From contig CAIYYW010000047.1 in NCBI GenBank assembly GCA_903930515.1, forward strand, positions 1 through 7,000: a stretch of DNA of 7,000 nt, in the 5' to 3' direction. Positions 1-5,608 of the stretch are shown here, piece by piece; within the stretch, counting starts at the first letter, position 1, and the number at the start of each line of letters is the position of its first letter. A model generated the notes under the pieces. The model saw only the letters and a list, made by a program, of their open reading frames with translations, had not been told where the DNA came from and made no database searches. Both the position numbers and the translations under genes were made by a program. The DNA comes from an uncultured delta proteobacterium (GTDB taxonomy: Bacteria > RBG-13-61-14 > DRUE01).

Positions 1-1
1 A

Positions 2-310
2 TGGCTGGACCCGCTCCTGGTGGATAAGGTTGTGGTCACGATGAGCGTGACGCCGACTTTGCCGGGCCAAAAGATTTCCGCGCAGCTTTTCTGGAACGAC
101 CGTCAAAACCGGAGCTTCACCGAGCGGATGAGCGTAATTTTTCCGGTGGAAGGGGATGGCCGGCCCCACCGCTACACGATCCCTTTGGCGGACAATCCGG
201 ACTTTGTTTTGCCCTTCCGCGAGATTGTTCAATTGCGGTTTGATCCGATGGACAGTCCTGGAAAGTTGACGCTGGATGATTTCCAAATCGTTCCCTTTCC
301 GCGCGAGTAA
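2..310 (+). CDS. 3' end of a truncated gene; C-terminal beta-rich domain of unknown function
   Basis: The reading frame is open from base 2 to the TAA at 308-310, so the true start lies outside the window. A GTG at position 20 is in frame, but the frame stays open upstream of it and there is no Shine-Dalgarno, so I do not take it as the start. The roughly 102 visible residues alternate hydrophobic and polar positions as in beta strands, and end in a stretch containing VQLRFDPMDSPGKLTLDDFQI. That ending resembles the C-terminal beta-sandwich modules of large envelope or carbohydrate-related proteins, where an 'LRLDP...G...LD' strand pair is common. This is a resemblance from memory, not a family assignment. 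No catalytic motif or membrane segment is visible in this piece. The gene ends four bases before the -35 box of the next gene's promoter, so the DUF362 gene downstream is probably transcribed separately. Confidence 0.75.
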   Translation, partial: WLDPLLVDKVVVTMSVTPTLPGQKISAQLFWNDRQNRSFTERMSVIFPVEGDGRPHRYTIPLADNPDFVLPFREIVQLRFDPMDSPGKLTLDDFQIVPFPRE

Positions 311-313
311 TTA

Positions 314-342
314 TTGACAACCAATCATCTGTTGGTTAGCTT
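314..342 (+). promoter_or_regulatory. sigma70-type promoter for the DUF362 gene
   Basis: A perfect -35 box TTGACA (314-319) is followed by a 17-base spacer and the -10-like TAGCTT (337-342). Transcription would start near 349, about 25 bases before the preferred ATG at 375. The -35 box and the four bases after it (TTGACAACCA) are identical to those of the promoter at 4795. The -10 is imperfect, so strength is uncertain. Confidence 0.6.
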
Positions 343-362
343 AAATAACAAAAGGAATGGTC

Positions 363-368
363 AAGGAG
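363..368 (+). promoter_or_regulatory. ribosome binding site deciding the DUF362 start
   Basis: AAGGAG lies six bases before the ATG at 375. The in-frame ATG at 357 has a purine-rich AAAGGA directly against it with no spacer. The start at 375 is therefore preferred, and it also places the twin-arginine motif at residues 7-8 as expected for a Tat signal. Confidence 0.7.
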
Positions 369-374
369 TTCAAA

Positions 375-1295
375 ATGAATGAGAAGTTAAACCGAAGGGA
401 TTTTGTGCGCGCCTCCGCGCTGGGGATCACCGCGCTGAGTATGGGCTGGCCCAGGGACGGGATCACGCAAACGGCCGGAAACGATTTGGTGGTGATTGAA
501 GGGGAAGTGGTGGCCGCGGCGAAGAAGGCGTTGGAGGCGCTGGGCGGGATCAAGCGGTTCGTTCAGCCCGGGATGAAGGTTCTGATCAAGCCCAACATCA
601 GCTTTGCCCAGGGCCCGGAAAAGGGAGTGAACGCGGACCCGAAGTTGATCGCGGAGATCGCGCGCCAATGCGTGGAGGCCCAGGCCGGGGAGGTCCTGGT
701 CACGGACTATTCTCTGTACCCGGCCCAAATTTGCCTGTGGCAGAACGGGGTGAAGCCGGAAATGGATAAGGTCAAGGGGGCGCGGCTCCAGTATTTGAGC
801 GACGCGGATTTTTTCCAGGAAGTATCCATACCCAAGGGCAAAGACCTGAAAAAGGCCCGGGTGATGAAAAAGGCTTTGGAGGCGGACCTGATCATAAACA
901 TCCCTCGCGCCAAGACCCACAACGCGACCACCGTCACCCTTGGGCTGAAAAATATGATGGGGATTGTTTACGACCGGAAGCTCTGGCACTCGGACCATAG
1001 CCTGCACCAGGCCATCGCCGACTTTGCCACCTTGATCAAGCCCAGGCTCACGATCATTGACGCCAGCACGGTGATGGTGGACAAGGGTCCGGGCGGACCC
1101 GGCACCCTGGTCCCGCTCAAGCTGGTGGTGGCGGGAGTGAACCCGGTCGAGACCGACGGGCTGATGACCACACTCTCGGAGTGGTATGGCAAGAAATTTT
1201 CCCCGGCCGACATCAAGCATCTGAAGCTGGCGTCCGAGTTGGGCCTGGGCAGCGTGGACCCGTCCACCTACAAATACTCGCGGCTCAAGGCCTAG
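375..1295 (+). CDS. Tat-exported DUF362 domain protein
   Basis: This is a 306-residue protein of the DUF362 family, whose biochemical role is not established; some members carry iron-sulfur domains. The N-terminus has a twin-arginine signal, NRRDFVRAS at residues 6-14, followed by a short hydrophobic stretch (ALGITALSMG). Export of a folded protein to the periplasm is therefore likely. DUF362 hallmarks appear in order: LIKPN near residue 70-74, IINIPRAKTH at 173-182, LGLKNMMG at 189-196 and a glycine-rich GPGGPG at 238-243. There is no ferredoxin-like C-terminal CxxCxxC cluster; only two cysteines (about 99 and 120) are present, so this is the domain-only form. The chosen start has a well-spaced Shine-Dalgarno. 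The gene has its own promoter and a hairpin-rich gap after it, which suggests a single-gene transcript. The family call is firm; substrate and partner are unknown. Confidence 0.9.
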   Translation: MNEKLNRRDFVRASALGITALSMGWPRDGITQTAGNDLVVIEGEVVAAAKKALEALGGIKRFVQPGMKVLIKPNISFAQGPEKGVNADPKLIAEIARQCVEAQAGEVLVTDYSLYPAQICLWQNGVKPEMDKVKGARLQYLSDADFFQEVSIPKGKDLKKARVMKKALEADLIINIPRAKTHNATTVTLGLKNMMGIVYDRKLWHSDHSLHQAIADFATLIKPRLTIIDASTVMVDKGPGGPGTLVPLKLVVAGVNPVETDGLMTTLSEWYGKKFSPADIKHLKLASELGLGSVDPSTYKYSRLKA

Positions 1296-1330
1296 GGCCG
1301 ACGCCATTTGTTCGCCTCTCCTGATCAAAG

Positions 1331-1411
1331 CCGCTCCCGAGGGAATGGTTTCGGCTGATTGAAACCATTTGCCCCTTGATTGGTCTAACCAAATGCAATC
1401 GGAGGGAGCGG
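1331..1411. repeat. nested inverted repeats; possible structured leader RNA or operator
   Basis: Three sets of complementary arms nest here. The outer arms are CCGCTCCC (1331-1338) and GGGAGCGG (1404-1411), a perfect 8-base match. Inside is a perfect 9-base pair AATGGTTTC/GAAACCATT (1344-1352 and 1361-1369, 8-base loop), which could extend through GGG/CCC across a 2-base bulge. A small hairpin TTGGT/ACCAA (1380-1384 and 1388-1392) has a 3-base loop. As RNA this would fold into a three-way junction. The 3' outer arm overlaps the Shine-Dalgarno of the short ORF at 1412, so folding could hide it. There is no T-run, so a simple terminator is unlikely. It matches no riboswitch class I recognise. 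A second inverted repeat between genes could also be a DNA-binding site. Confidence 0.45.
1401..1405 (+). promoter_or_regulatory. Shine-Dalgarno of the short ORF, inside an inverted-repeat arm
   Basis: GGAGG lies six bases before the ATG at 1412, which is near-ideal spacing. It is the best ribosome binding site between the DUF362 and ankyrin genes; the ankyrin ATG itself has only a weak GGTGGG about nine bases upstream. Its last two bases belong to the arm (1404-1411) that can pair with 1331-1338. Confidence 0.5.
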
Positions 1412-1501
1412 ATGAAAAAAATATTCAGGCGTTGGTCAAGGCCTGACCCATCAAATCATGGAGCAAGTCTCTCGACCCCTTGGACTGGGTGGGCCAAATA
1501 A
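1412..1501 (+). CDS. 29-residue upstream ORF abutting the ankyrin gene (possible leader peptide)
   Basis: The ORF starts ATG with a GGAGG six bases upstream and begins MKKIFRRWSRP, a basic N-terminus. It ends in TAA at 1499-1501, immediately followed by the ankyrin ATG at 1502, in the same frame. Three readings fit. It may be a leader peptide whose translation delivers ribosomes to the ankyrin start, which lacks a good binding site of its own. The TAA may be a mutation or sequencing error that split a longer gene starting at 1412. Or it may be chance. No hydrophobic segment or known motif is visible, and the C-terminal half (S, T, P, W, G) is not protein-like in any recognisable way. An overlapping 17-codon frame at 1393-1446 competes with it. 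Confidence 0.35.
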   Translation: MKKIFRRWSRPDPSNHGASLSTPWTGWAK

Positions 1502-3514
1502 ATGCAAAGCGTTCTGGGATTTCTAGCGGCCATGCTAATTATAGTAGTGTTGCTGGTTGGGCCGATCTTGGCGGCGCTGATTATTTCAGTTCCGCTATAT
1601 TTTTTATTCCGACTCATTCGTCTGAAGGAAAGCACGCCTTCCAGCCTTAAGGAACACCTGGCCAAGTGCAGCGACCCTGGTAAGGTTAAGCTGAAATCGC
1701 CAGCGACCAAAGCAGGCGCCATCCTGTTATTCGTGGTTTTTGCCTTGATGAATTTTGTCTGGTGCGGAAAAAATTTCAATTTCCAATTTGAAGGCTTGGG
1801 TCCTCCGCCGGTCGGGTATTTCGATCCTGACCAGCCGCAAGCCGCGATCCTGCTGGCGATGAGTGTGCTCGCGACCGGGCTTTTGTTGTTCAGCCCGCGC
1901 CGATATGCCTGCGCTTCGTGCGGCGTGAAATCAAAATTTTATTTGGGATCGCCGAAACAATTTATCGGCAAGGCGGGTTTGATGGCCTTGCTTGTGTTGC
2001 TGGTGGCTTTTCTGCACATTCTAAGTGTGGGCCTGCGCAAAGCCTCGTCCCAGGGAAGGACTCGCGAGGTTCGCTTCCTTGCGGTGGTCACTCACTGGAA
2101 AATCAACGAAGGGTCGCTCTGGGGCACGCCCTTGGTGACGGCGGTCCGGAACCGACACCGGCAAACGGCCCTGGCTTTGCTTGAGCACGGTGCCGACATC
2201 AACCTTTGTGCGACAGACCGCCGGTATGATAATTCGCCCTTGCGCGAGGCAATTGTTAACAATGATTTTGAAATGGTGAAGTTCCTGCTCCAACACGGCG
2301 CCAGCTTGCGGTTGGGGCCAGGCGATTGCCGGGAAACCCCGCTCGCCGTTGCGGCCGGCTCGATTGGTCCGGAGATGGTGTCGTTGCTTATCGCCAATGG
2401 CGCCAAGTCGGATGAAGAGGATGGTTGGGGGATCACGCCCCTGATGAAAATCGCGTCGAATGAGAGCAAGTATTTTTTGCCGGTGGCACGAGTTCTGATT
2501 GCGGCTGGCGCCAAGGTCAATGGTCACGATCATGAAGGAAACACCCCGCTGCATTTCACGGTCAAGGGTTATGAATGCAGAGAGGAAAATATCCGGTTCC
2601 TGCTCGAACACGGCGCCGACCCGGCCATCCGCAATGAAGATGGCAAGACCGCGCTTGATTACAGCTCGGAAAAGGACTGCCCGGCGGTCAACGATTTGCT
2701 CCAGAATCCCAGCGCCGCTTCCAACATCTTCACCGCGTCCGTCTTGGGCCGGCTCGAAGATGTGAAAAAATTGGTGGAGGCGAATCCGGAGCTGGTCCGG
2801 GCAAGGGACGAACACCAGCGCACTCCCTTGCATCTGGCCGCGATGAAAGGCCGATTGGAGGTCTGTGCGTTTCTGCTCGAACACGGCGCGGATTTCAACG
2901 CCACCGACGATGCCGAATATGGAAACCTCACTCCTTTACTGATTGCGGACGACCAGACCGCGCATTTCCTGCTCCAACTGCCGGCCGGGAAACAATTGCT
3001 CGATGCGGGGATCGTTAACCGTCTCTTCAGCCGGGCCATATTAAGCGATCTGCCTATGGTAATAGACGATCTCCTGGAACGGGGATTCAACCCTAACCAA
3101 CTCCTGAACGAAACGAACCCAAAGGAACCGCCTCTGCAACTGGCGGCCTTCATGGGGAATTTAAAAATCGCGGAAAAACTCATCGCCCATGGCGCAAAGG
3201 TCAATGCCCGCGATCCGGAACGGGGCCTTAGCGCTTTGCACACGGCGGTGGATAGCAATTCGTGGGAAATGGCAAAATTCCTGCTCGACCATGGCGCTGA
3301 TCCCAATGCCCGGGACAAATTAGGCAATTTCACGCCGTTACATTATGCGGTCCACAGTGGAACTGTCCAGATGGTCGGACTTCTGCTCGACCACGGCGCG
3401 GATGTGAATGCAGTAAACAGCCTCGGACAAACGCCGCTGGATCTGGCCGGCAATAGAAGTGATGTGACGGATTTGCTCGAAAAGCGCGGCGGGGGCCGCA
3501 AGCGAGAGAAATAG
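1502..3514 (+). CDS. polytopic membrane protein with C-terminal ankyrin repeats
   Basis: This is a 670-residue protein in two halves. Residues 1-180 hold hydrophobic segments near 5-36 (long, possibly a hairpin around G20-P21), 71-88, 113-131 and 157-177. A single CxxC (CASC, 137-140) sits between the third and fourth, like half of a zinc ribbon. Residues 205-662 form about 13 ankyrin repeats, several canonical, with the signature LLxHGADxN (for example near 227-234, 367-374, 458-466, 595-603 and 627-636) and TPLHxA at 441-446 and 611-616. Repeats near 404-434 and 477-530 are degenerate. Ankyrin repeats bind proteins; the partner is unknown. Because the long first segment could be one or two helices and basic residues flank both sides, the repeats' side of the membrane is not settled. 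The start has no strong ribosome binding site and directly follows a short in-frame ORF. Two small membrane-protein genes follow on the same strand. Confidence 0.9.
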   Translation: MQSVLGFLAAMLIIVVLLVGPILAALIISVPLYFLFRLIRLKESTPSSLKEHLAKCSDPGKVKLKSPATKAGAILLFVVFALMNFVWCGKNFNFQFEGLGPPPVGYFDPDQPQAAILLAMSVLATGLLLFSPRRYACASCGVKSKFYLGSPKQFIGKAGLMALLVLLVAFLHILSVGLRKASSQGRTREVRFLAVVTHWKINEGSLWGTPLVTAVRNRHRQTALALLEHGADINLCATDRRYDNSPLREAIVNNDFEMVKFLLQHGASLRLGPGDCRETPLAVAAGSIGPEMVSLLIANGAKSDEEDGWGITPLMKIASNESKYFLPVARVLIAAGAKVNGHDHEGNTPLHFTVKGYECREENIRFLLEHGADPAIRNEDGKTALDYSSEKDCPAVNDLLQNPSAASNIFTASVLGRLEDVKKLVEANPELVRARDEHQRTPLHLAAMKGRLEVCAFLLEHGADFNATDDAEYGNLTPLLIADDQTAHFLLQLPAGKQLLDAGIVNRLFSRAILSDLPMVIDDLLERGFNPNQLLNETNPKEPPLQLAAFMGNLKIAEKLIAHGAKVNARDPERGLSALHTAVDSNSWEMAKFLLDHGADPNARDKLGNFTPLHYAVHSGTVQMVGLLLDHGADVNAVNSLGQTPLDLAGNRSDVTDLLEKRGGGRKREK

Positions 3515-3517
3515 GTA

Positions 3518-3523
3518 TATAAT
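3518..3523 (+). promoter_or_regulatory. consensus -10 box between the ankyrin and following gene
   Basis: A perfect TATAAT lies four bases after the ankyrin stop codon, in an AT-rich patch that stands out from its surroundings. No convincing -35 is present 16-18 bases upstream, which is inside the ankyrin 3' end. It could start a transcript near 3530 for the paralogous pair, or an activator-dependent one. Confidence 0.4.
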
Positions 3524-3532
3524 ATTCAAACC

Positions 3533-3565
3533 ATGAGCGGCATTGGCAAAAGGGGAGGGGCATGA
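3533..3565 (+). CDS. 10-residue mini-ORF overlapping the next start codon
   Basis: ATG at 3533 opens a frame reading MSGIGKRGGA and ending in TGA at 3563-3565. That TGA overlaps the tandem ATGATG start region of the next gene. The arrangement would allow termination-reinitiation coupling. It begins nine bases after the TATAAT box, so its mRNA would be nearly leaderless. The AGGGGAGGGG of the next gene lies inside it. No conservation evidence is available and it may be chance. Confidence 0.25.
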   Translation: MSGIGKRGGA

Positions 3566-4119
3566 TGGCAAAAACCATCGGATGCGGGTTGCTGCTCCTC
3601 GGGGCGGTTTTGTCCTTGTCTTTTCTGGTGATCGAATTATCCCCAAGAAGCTTGCGGCAGTTTATCCCCAATGTCAATGTGGATTTTTCCGGACTGGAAG
3701 AGCCGGGCGACCTTGCCGGCATCTACTACGCCGATTATGGGCCGGCCCGAGAGAAATTGGTGCTGAAAAAAGATACCAACTATATCCAGGAACTCACCGC
3801 CAAGGGCGAGCAGCATCCGCAAATCGCAACAGGCCGCTGGCATTGGTATCGCGAGGAAAGTGGGCCGGGGTATGTGGAGTTGTCCGGAGATTATATTGAT
3901 TTATGGGAGAAGATACATCGGTCATCTGATCAATTGAATGCTCATCCCCGTCCGGAACCTCCGGCTAAGCTTAATGATTTGTGGATTCGGAGTGTCTTGG
4001 GAATTGTGCACCTTGATCACCCCATTGATGATTCCCATCGGTTCAGCTACCGCAGGGAGTGGGGTTCCGGGGATGACCCCCAGGTCGAGCGCCAGTTCGG
4101 CGCAGCCAGCGCGCCTTGA
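3565..4119 (+). CDS. single-pass membrane-anchored lipocalin-like protein, copy 1 of a tandem pair
   Basis: This is a 184-residue protein I cannot name. Residues 5-24 form one hydrophobic segment (GCGLLLLGAVLSLSFLVIEL) that should act as a signal anchor, leaving the rest outside the cytoplasm. Residues 49-111 have the pattern of a small beta barrel: DLAGIYYAD, EKLVLKKD, QELTAKGE, ATGRWHWY, then VELSGDYI. This 'LxG.WY ... L.L..D ... G.W ... V.L' rhythm is typical of lipocalin-like domains. The same blocks occur in the next gene, so the two are paralogues. Of two adjacent ATGs (3562 and 3565), the second is better spaced (six bases) from GGAGG at 3554-3558, though 3562 cannot be excluded. The acidic-to-basic tail after residue 165 is low in structure. 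The gene lies 47-50 bases after the ankyrin gene and may be co-transcribed with it. Confidence 0.75.
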   Translation: MAKTIGCGLLLLGAVLSLSFLVIELSPRSLRQFIPNVNVDFSGLEEPGDLAGIYYADYGPAREKLVLKKDTNYIQELTAKGEQHPQIATGRWHWYREESGPGYVELSGDYIDLWEKIHRSSDQLNAHPRPEPPAKLNDLWIRSVLGIVHLDHPIDDSHRFSYRREWGSGDDPQVERQFGAASAP

Positions 4120-4128
4120 ACCACCATC

Positions 4129-4157
4129 TTGCCTCTCGCATCGTTTCATGATAACAA
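4129..4157 (+). promoter_or_regulatory. weak candidate promoter for copy 2
   Basis: TTGCCT (4129-4134), a 17-base spacer and TAACAA (4152-4157) stand seven bases before the ATG at 4165. The spacing from -10 to ATG equals that at the leaderless phosphatase promoter (4818-4830). Both boxes are poor matches, so this is only a candidate; read-through from the upstream gene is the simpler alternative. Confidence 0.25.
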
Positions 4158-4164
4158 TGAACCA

Positions 4165-4767
4165 ATGCCCAAATCGGATATAACGCGGCCCACCTGGGCG
4201 CGGGCGATGATCGCGCTTTCCAATCCGAGGGATTGGACCAGGCGATGGAGGCGGCGGGTGTGGCTGCTGATCGGATTGGCGTTGGGCAATGTCATAGGGT
4301 TTGTCATTATTCTTTATCCGATATGGTTGTCAAGGTATAAGATGGCCCACGACCCGGCTTATAGACAGAACATAATGACGCAAAGACTTGCCGGAGCCTG
4401 GTACGCGGAAAACAACCAGTGGTCCCATGAAAAATTGACGCTGAAACCGGACGGGAGCTGCGTACAGGAGGTCACTTTTAAAAAAGGCCGGGGCAGCCAA
4501 ACCGCGCGCGGGACTTGGGTCTACTGTCCGGACCAAGGCGTGAGCCGGGTGTGCTTGCGCGGAAATTTTATCCGCCCCGATCAAGCCTGGCCCAAGGCAG
4601 CGAGCCCGGCGCGGGCCGCTCCGGGCGACTCCCCCGAGCCGCCGGCGGAGGTTTTTTTCCTGAGATACGAATACGGCAATACTTACCTCGTCAAACCCGA
4701 CAATTTACATCCCAACCTTGACAACGAGCTATTTTATAGCTATTACACAAATCCCCGTATCCACTGA
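4165..4767 (+). CDS. single-pass membrane-anchored lipocalin-like protein, copy 2 of a tandem pair
   Basis: The protein is 200 residues from the ATG at 4165. An in-frame TTG at 4129 would add 12 residues with no membrane or domain content, so I prefer the ATG, although neither has a Shine-Dalgarno. A strongly basic stretch (residues 22-31, RDWTRRWRRR) precedes one membrane segment at about 32-55, predicting a cytoplasmic N-terminus and an external C-terminal domain. Residues 74-136 repeat the blocks of the preceding gene in the same order: RLAGAWYAE, EKLTLKPDG, QEVTFKKG, ARGTWVY, then VCLRGNFI. The next shared block is PEPPA followed by a strand-rich end (FFLRYEYG, YLVKPDN, LFYSYYT). Identity is clear in the blocks but low overall, so the duplication is old. 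The longer cytoplasmic N-terminus is specific to this copy. The function is unknown; ligand binding or envelope association is inferred from the fold-like pattern only. Confidence 0.75.
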   Translation: MPKSDITRPTWARAMIALSNPRDWTRRWRRRVWLLIGLALGNVIGFVIILYPIWLSRYKMAHDPAYRQNIMTQRLAGAWYAENNQWSHEKLTLKPDGSCVQEVTFKKGRGSQTARGTWVYCPDQGVSRVCLRGNFIRPDQAWPKAASPARAAPGDSPEPPAEVFFLRYEYGNTYLVKPDNLHPNLDNELFYSYYTNPRIH

Positions 4768-4784
4768 CCAATCGGTCTTTGTGG
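4761..4784 (+). terminator. weak hairpin at the end of copy 2
   Basis: CCAC/GTGG (4761-4764 and 4781-4784) encloses GACC/GGTC (4766-4769 and 4774-4777) with a short TTT on the 3' side. The stop codon lies within the 5' arm. The stem is short and interrupted and there is no long T-run, so termination here is doubtful. Confidence 0.2.
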
Positions 4785-4794
4785 CAGCTTCCCA

Positions 4795-4823
4795 TTGACA
4801 ACCATTTGCCGCCTCCTTAATCT
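4795..4823 (+). promoter_or_regulatory. strong sigma70-type promoter for the HAD phosphatase
   Basis: TTGACA (4795-4800), exactly 17 bases, then TAATCT (4818-4823). The -35 is a perfect consensus match and the -10 matches at four of six positions. Transcription should start at about 4830-4831, which coincides with the ATG at 4831. The sequence downstream of the -35 (AACCATTTGCC) and of the -10 (TCTAACCA) recurs at 1363-1392. Confidence 0.7.
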
Positions 4824-4830
4824 AACCATC

Positions 4831-5565
4831 ATGCCATCGAATTCCACGGGCGACAGCCGGAAGAAGCGCGCCGCGTTCTTCGATGTTGATTACACCCTGC
4901 TTGCCGGCAGTTCAATGATGCTTTACGCCCGCTATATGCGCCAGGCCGGGGAATATCGTTTATGGGATCTCCTGTTTGGGATTTACTATCTGGCCAAATA
5001 CAAAATGAACCTGCTGGATATGGACAAGGTGATCGCCAAGGCCGGCAGACGCTACCGGGGAATGTCCGAGGCTCATTTGTTGCAAGTGTGCGAGCGCTGG
5101 TTTGAGGATGAGGTCAGGCATTACCTTTTCCCGCAGGGGTTGGAGTTGATTGAGGATCACCGTAAGAACGGAGACCAGCTCTGCCTGCTCAGCGCGATCA
5201 GCATCTATTTGATGCTCCCGCTTTCGCGGCATCTCCGGATTGAAAATTATTTCTGCAACAGTATGAAGGTCGTTGACGGGGTTCTCACCGGCGAGATGAA
5301 CTGGCCGCTCTGTTACGGCCGGAACAAGCTGGAATACGCGCGGCGCTTTGAGCGGGACAAAGGGATCAGCCTGAAGGATTGTTACTGCTATACCGACAGC
5401 ATCACCGACTTGGAAACCATGGAGGGATTCGGATATCCGGTGGCGGTGAATCCGGATCCGCTGCTTCGGCGCGAGGCCAAAAAGCGGGGCTGGAAAATCG
5501 TGGACTTCAGGGAGCCGCCTCCGGCGAAGCGGAAACCGCGGTTGACGGTTAAAGGTCAACGGTAA
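4831..5565 (+). CDS. HAD superfamily subfamily IB (SerB-like) phosphatase
   Basis: This is a 244-residue cytoplasmic hydrolase of the HAD-IB group, which includes phosphoserine phosphatase and many phosphatases of unsettled substrate. All four HAD motifs are visible. Motif I is FFDVDYTLL, with Asp18 as nucleophile and Asp20 as acid/base. Motif II is Ser121 in CLLSAIS. Motif III is Lys166 in GRNKLEYAR. Motif IV is YTDSITD, with Asp189 and Asp193 for magnesium. The helical cap lies between motifs I and II (residues 25-110). The general HAD-IB type is firmer than any substrate; phosphoserine or a lipid-headgroup phosphate are both possible. An in-frame TTG at 4795 would add 12 residues, but it is the T of the -35 box, so 4831 is preferred. 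There is no ribosome binding site, consistent with a leaderless mRNA. The last codons overlap an inverted repeat (5541-5569), so the basic tail (PAKRKPRLTVKGQR) may be repeat-derived. Confidence 0.88.
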   Translation: MPSNSTGDSRKKRAAFFDVDYTLLAGSSMMLYARYMRQAGEYRLWDLLFGIYYLAKYKMNLLDMDKVIAKAGRRYRGMSEAHLLQVCERWFEDEVRHYLFPQGLELIEDHRKNGDQLCLLSAISIYLMLPLSRHLRIENYFCNSMKVVDGVLTGEMNWPLCYGRNKLEYARRFERDKGISLKDCYCYTDSITDLETMEGFGYPVAVNPDPLLRREAKKRGWKIVDFREPPPAKRKPRLTVKGQR

Positions 5566-5608
5566 ACGGAAATTTCAAGCCGGGAGCAGCGCCCCGTTCA
5601 CCGTGAAC
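5541..5608. terminator. inverted repeats between convergent genes; possible bidirectional terminator
   Basis: Several arms occur here. GTTGAC/GTCAAC (5541-5546 and 5555-5560) is a perfect 6-base pair with an 8-base loop. GTTCAC/GTGAAC (5596-5601 and 5603-5608) is a near-palindrome around one base. The larger pair GGTCAACGGTAAACGG (5554-5569) and the reverse complement of the bases near 5594-5609 match at 13 of 16 positions, with a loop of about 24 bases. The arms straddle the phosphatase stop codon. No T-run follows in either direction, so this is structural evidence only. The GGT(T/C)xACGGT wording resembles small interspersed intergenic repeats. Confidence 0.4.

Noticed and set aside
387-1328. 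Long minus-strand ORF (313 codons) opposite the DUF362 gene
   Set aside because: It mirrors a gene with clear DUF362 motifs and a Tat signal; its translation is rich in R, G, H and Q with no motif, typical of the antisense of a GC-rich gene.
1344-1369. Rho-independent terminator for the DUF362 gene
   Set aside because: The 9-base stem is good but it is AT-rich and no T-run follows on either strand, so it fits a structured leader or binding site better.
1393-1446. 17-codon ORF MQSEGADEKNIQALVKA as a real gene
   Set aside because: Its start resembles the N-termini of SnoaL/NTF2-like proteins, but it stops at once, has no ribosome site and overlaps the better-supported ORF at 1412. Kept only as a possible remnant in the findings.
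2021-3333. Minus-strand ORFs of 287, 142 and 224 codons under the ankyrin gene
   Set aside because: They are antisense shadows; the regular LLEHGAD repeats on the plus strand keep several antisense frames open.
2280-3410. Direct DNA repeats (CTGCTCGAnCAnGGCGC and variants)
   Set aside because: These are the coding sequence of the ankyrin LLxHGA motif, not an independent repeat array or CRISPR.
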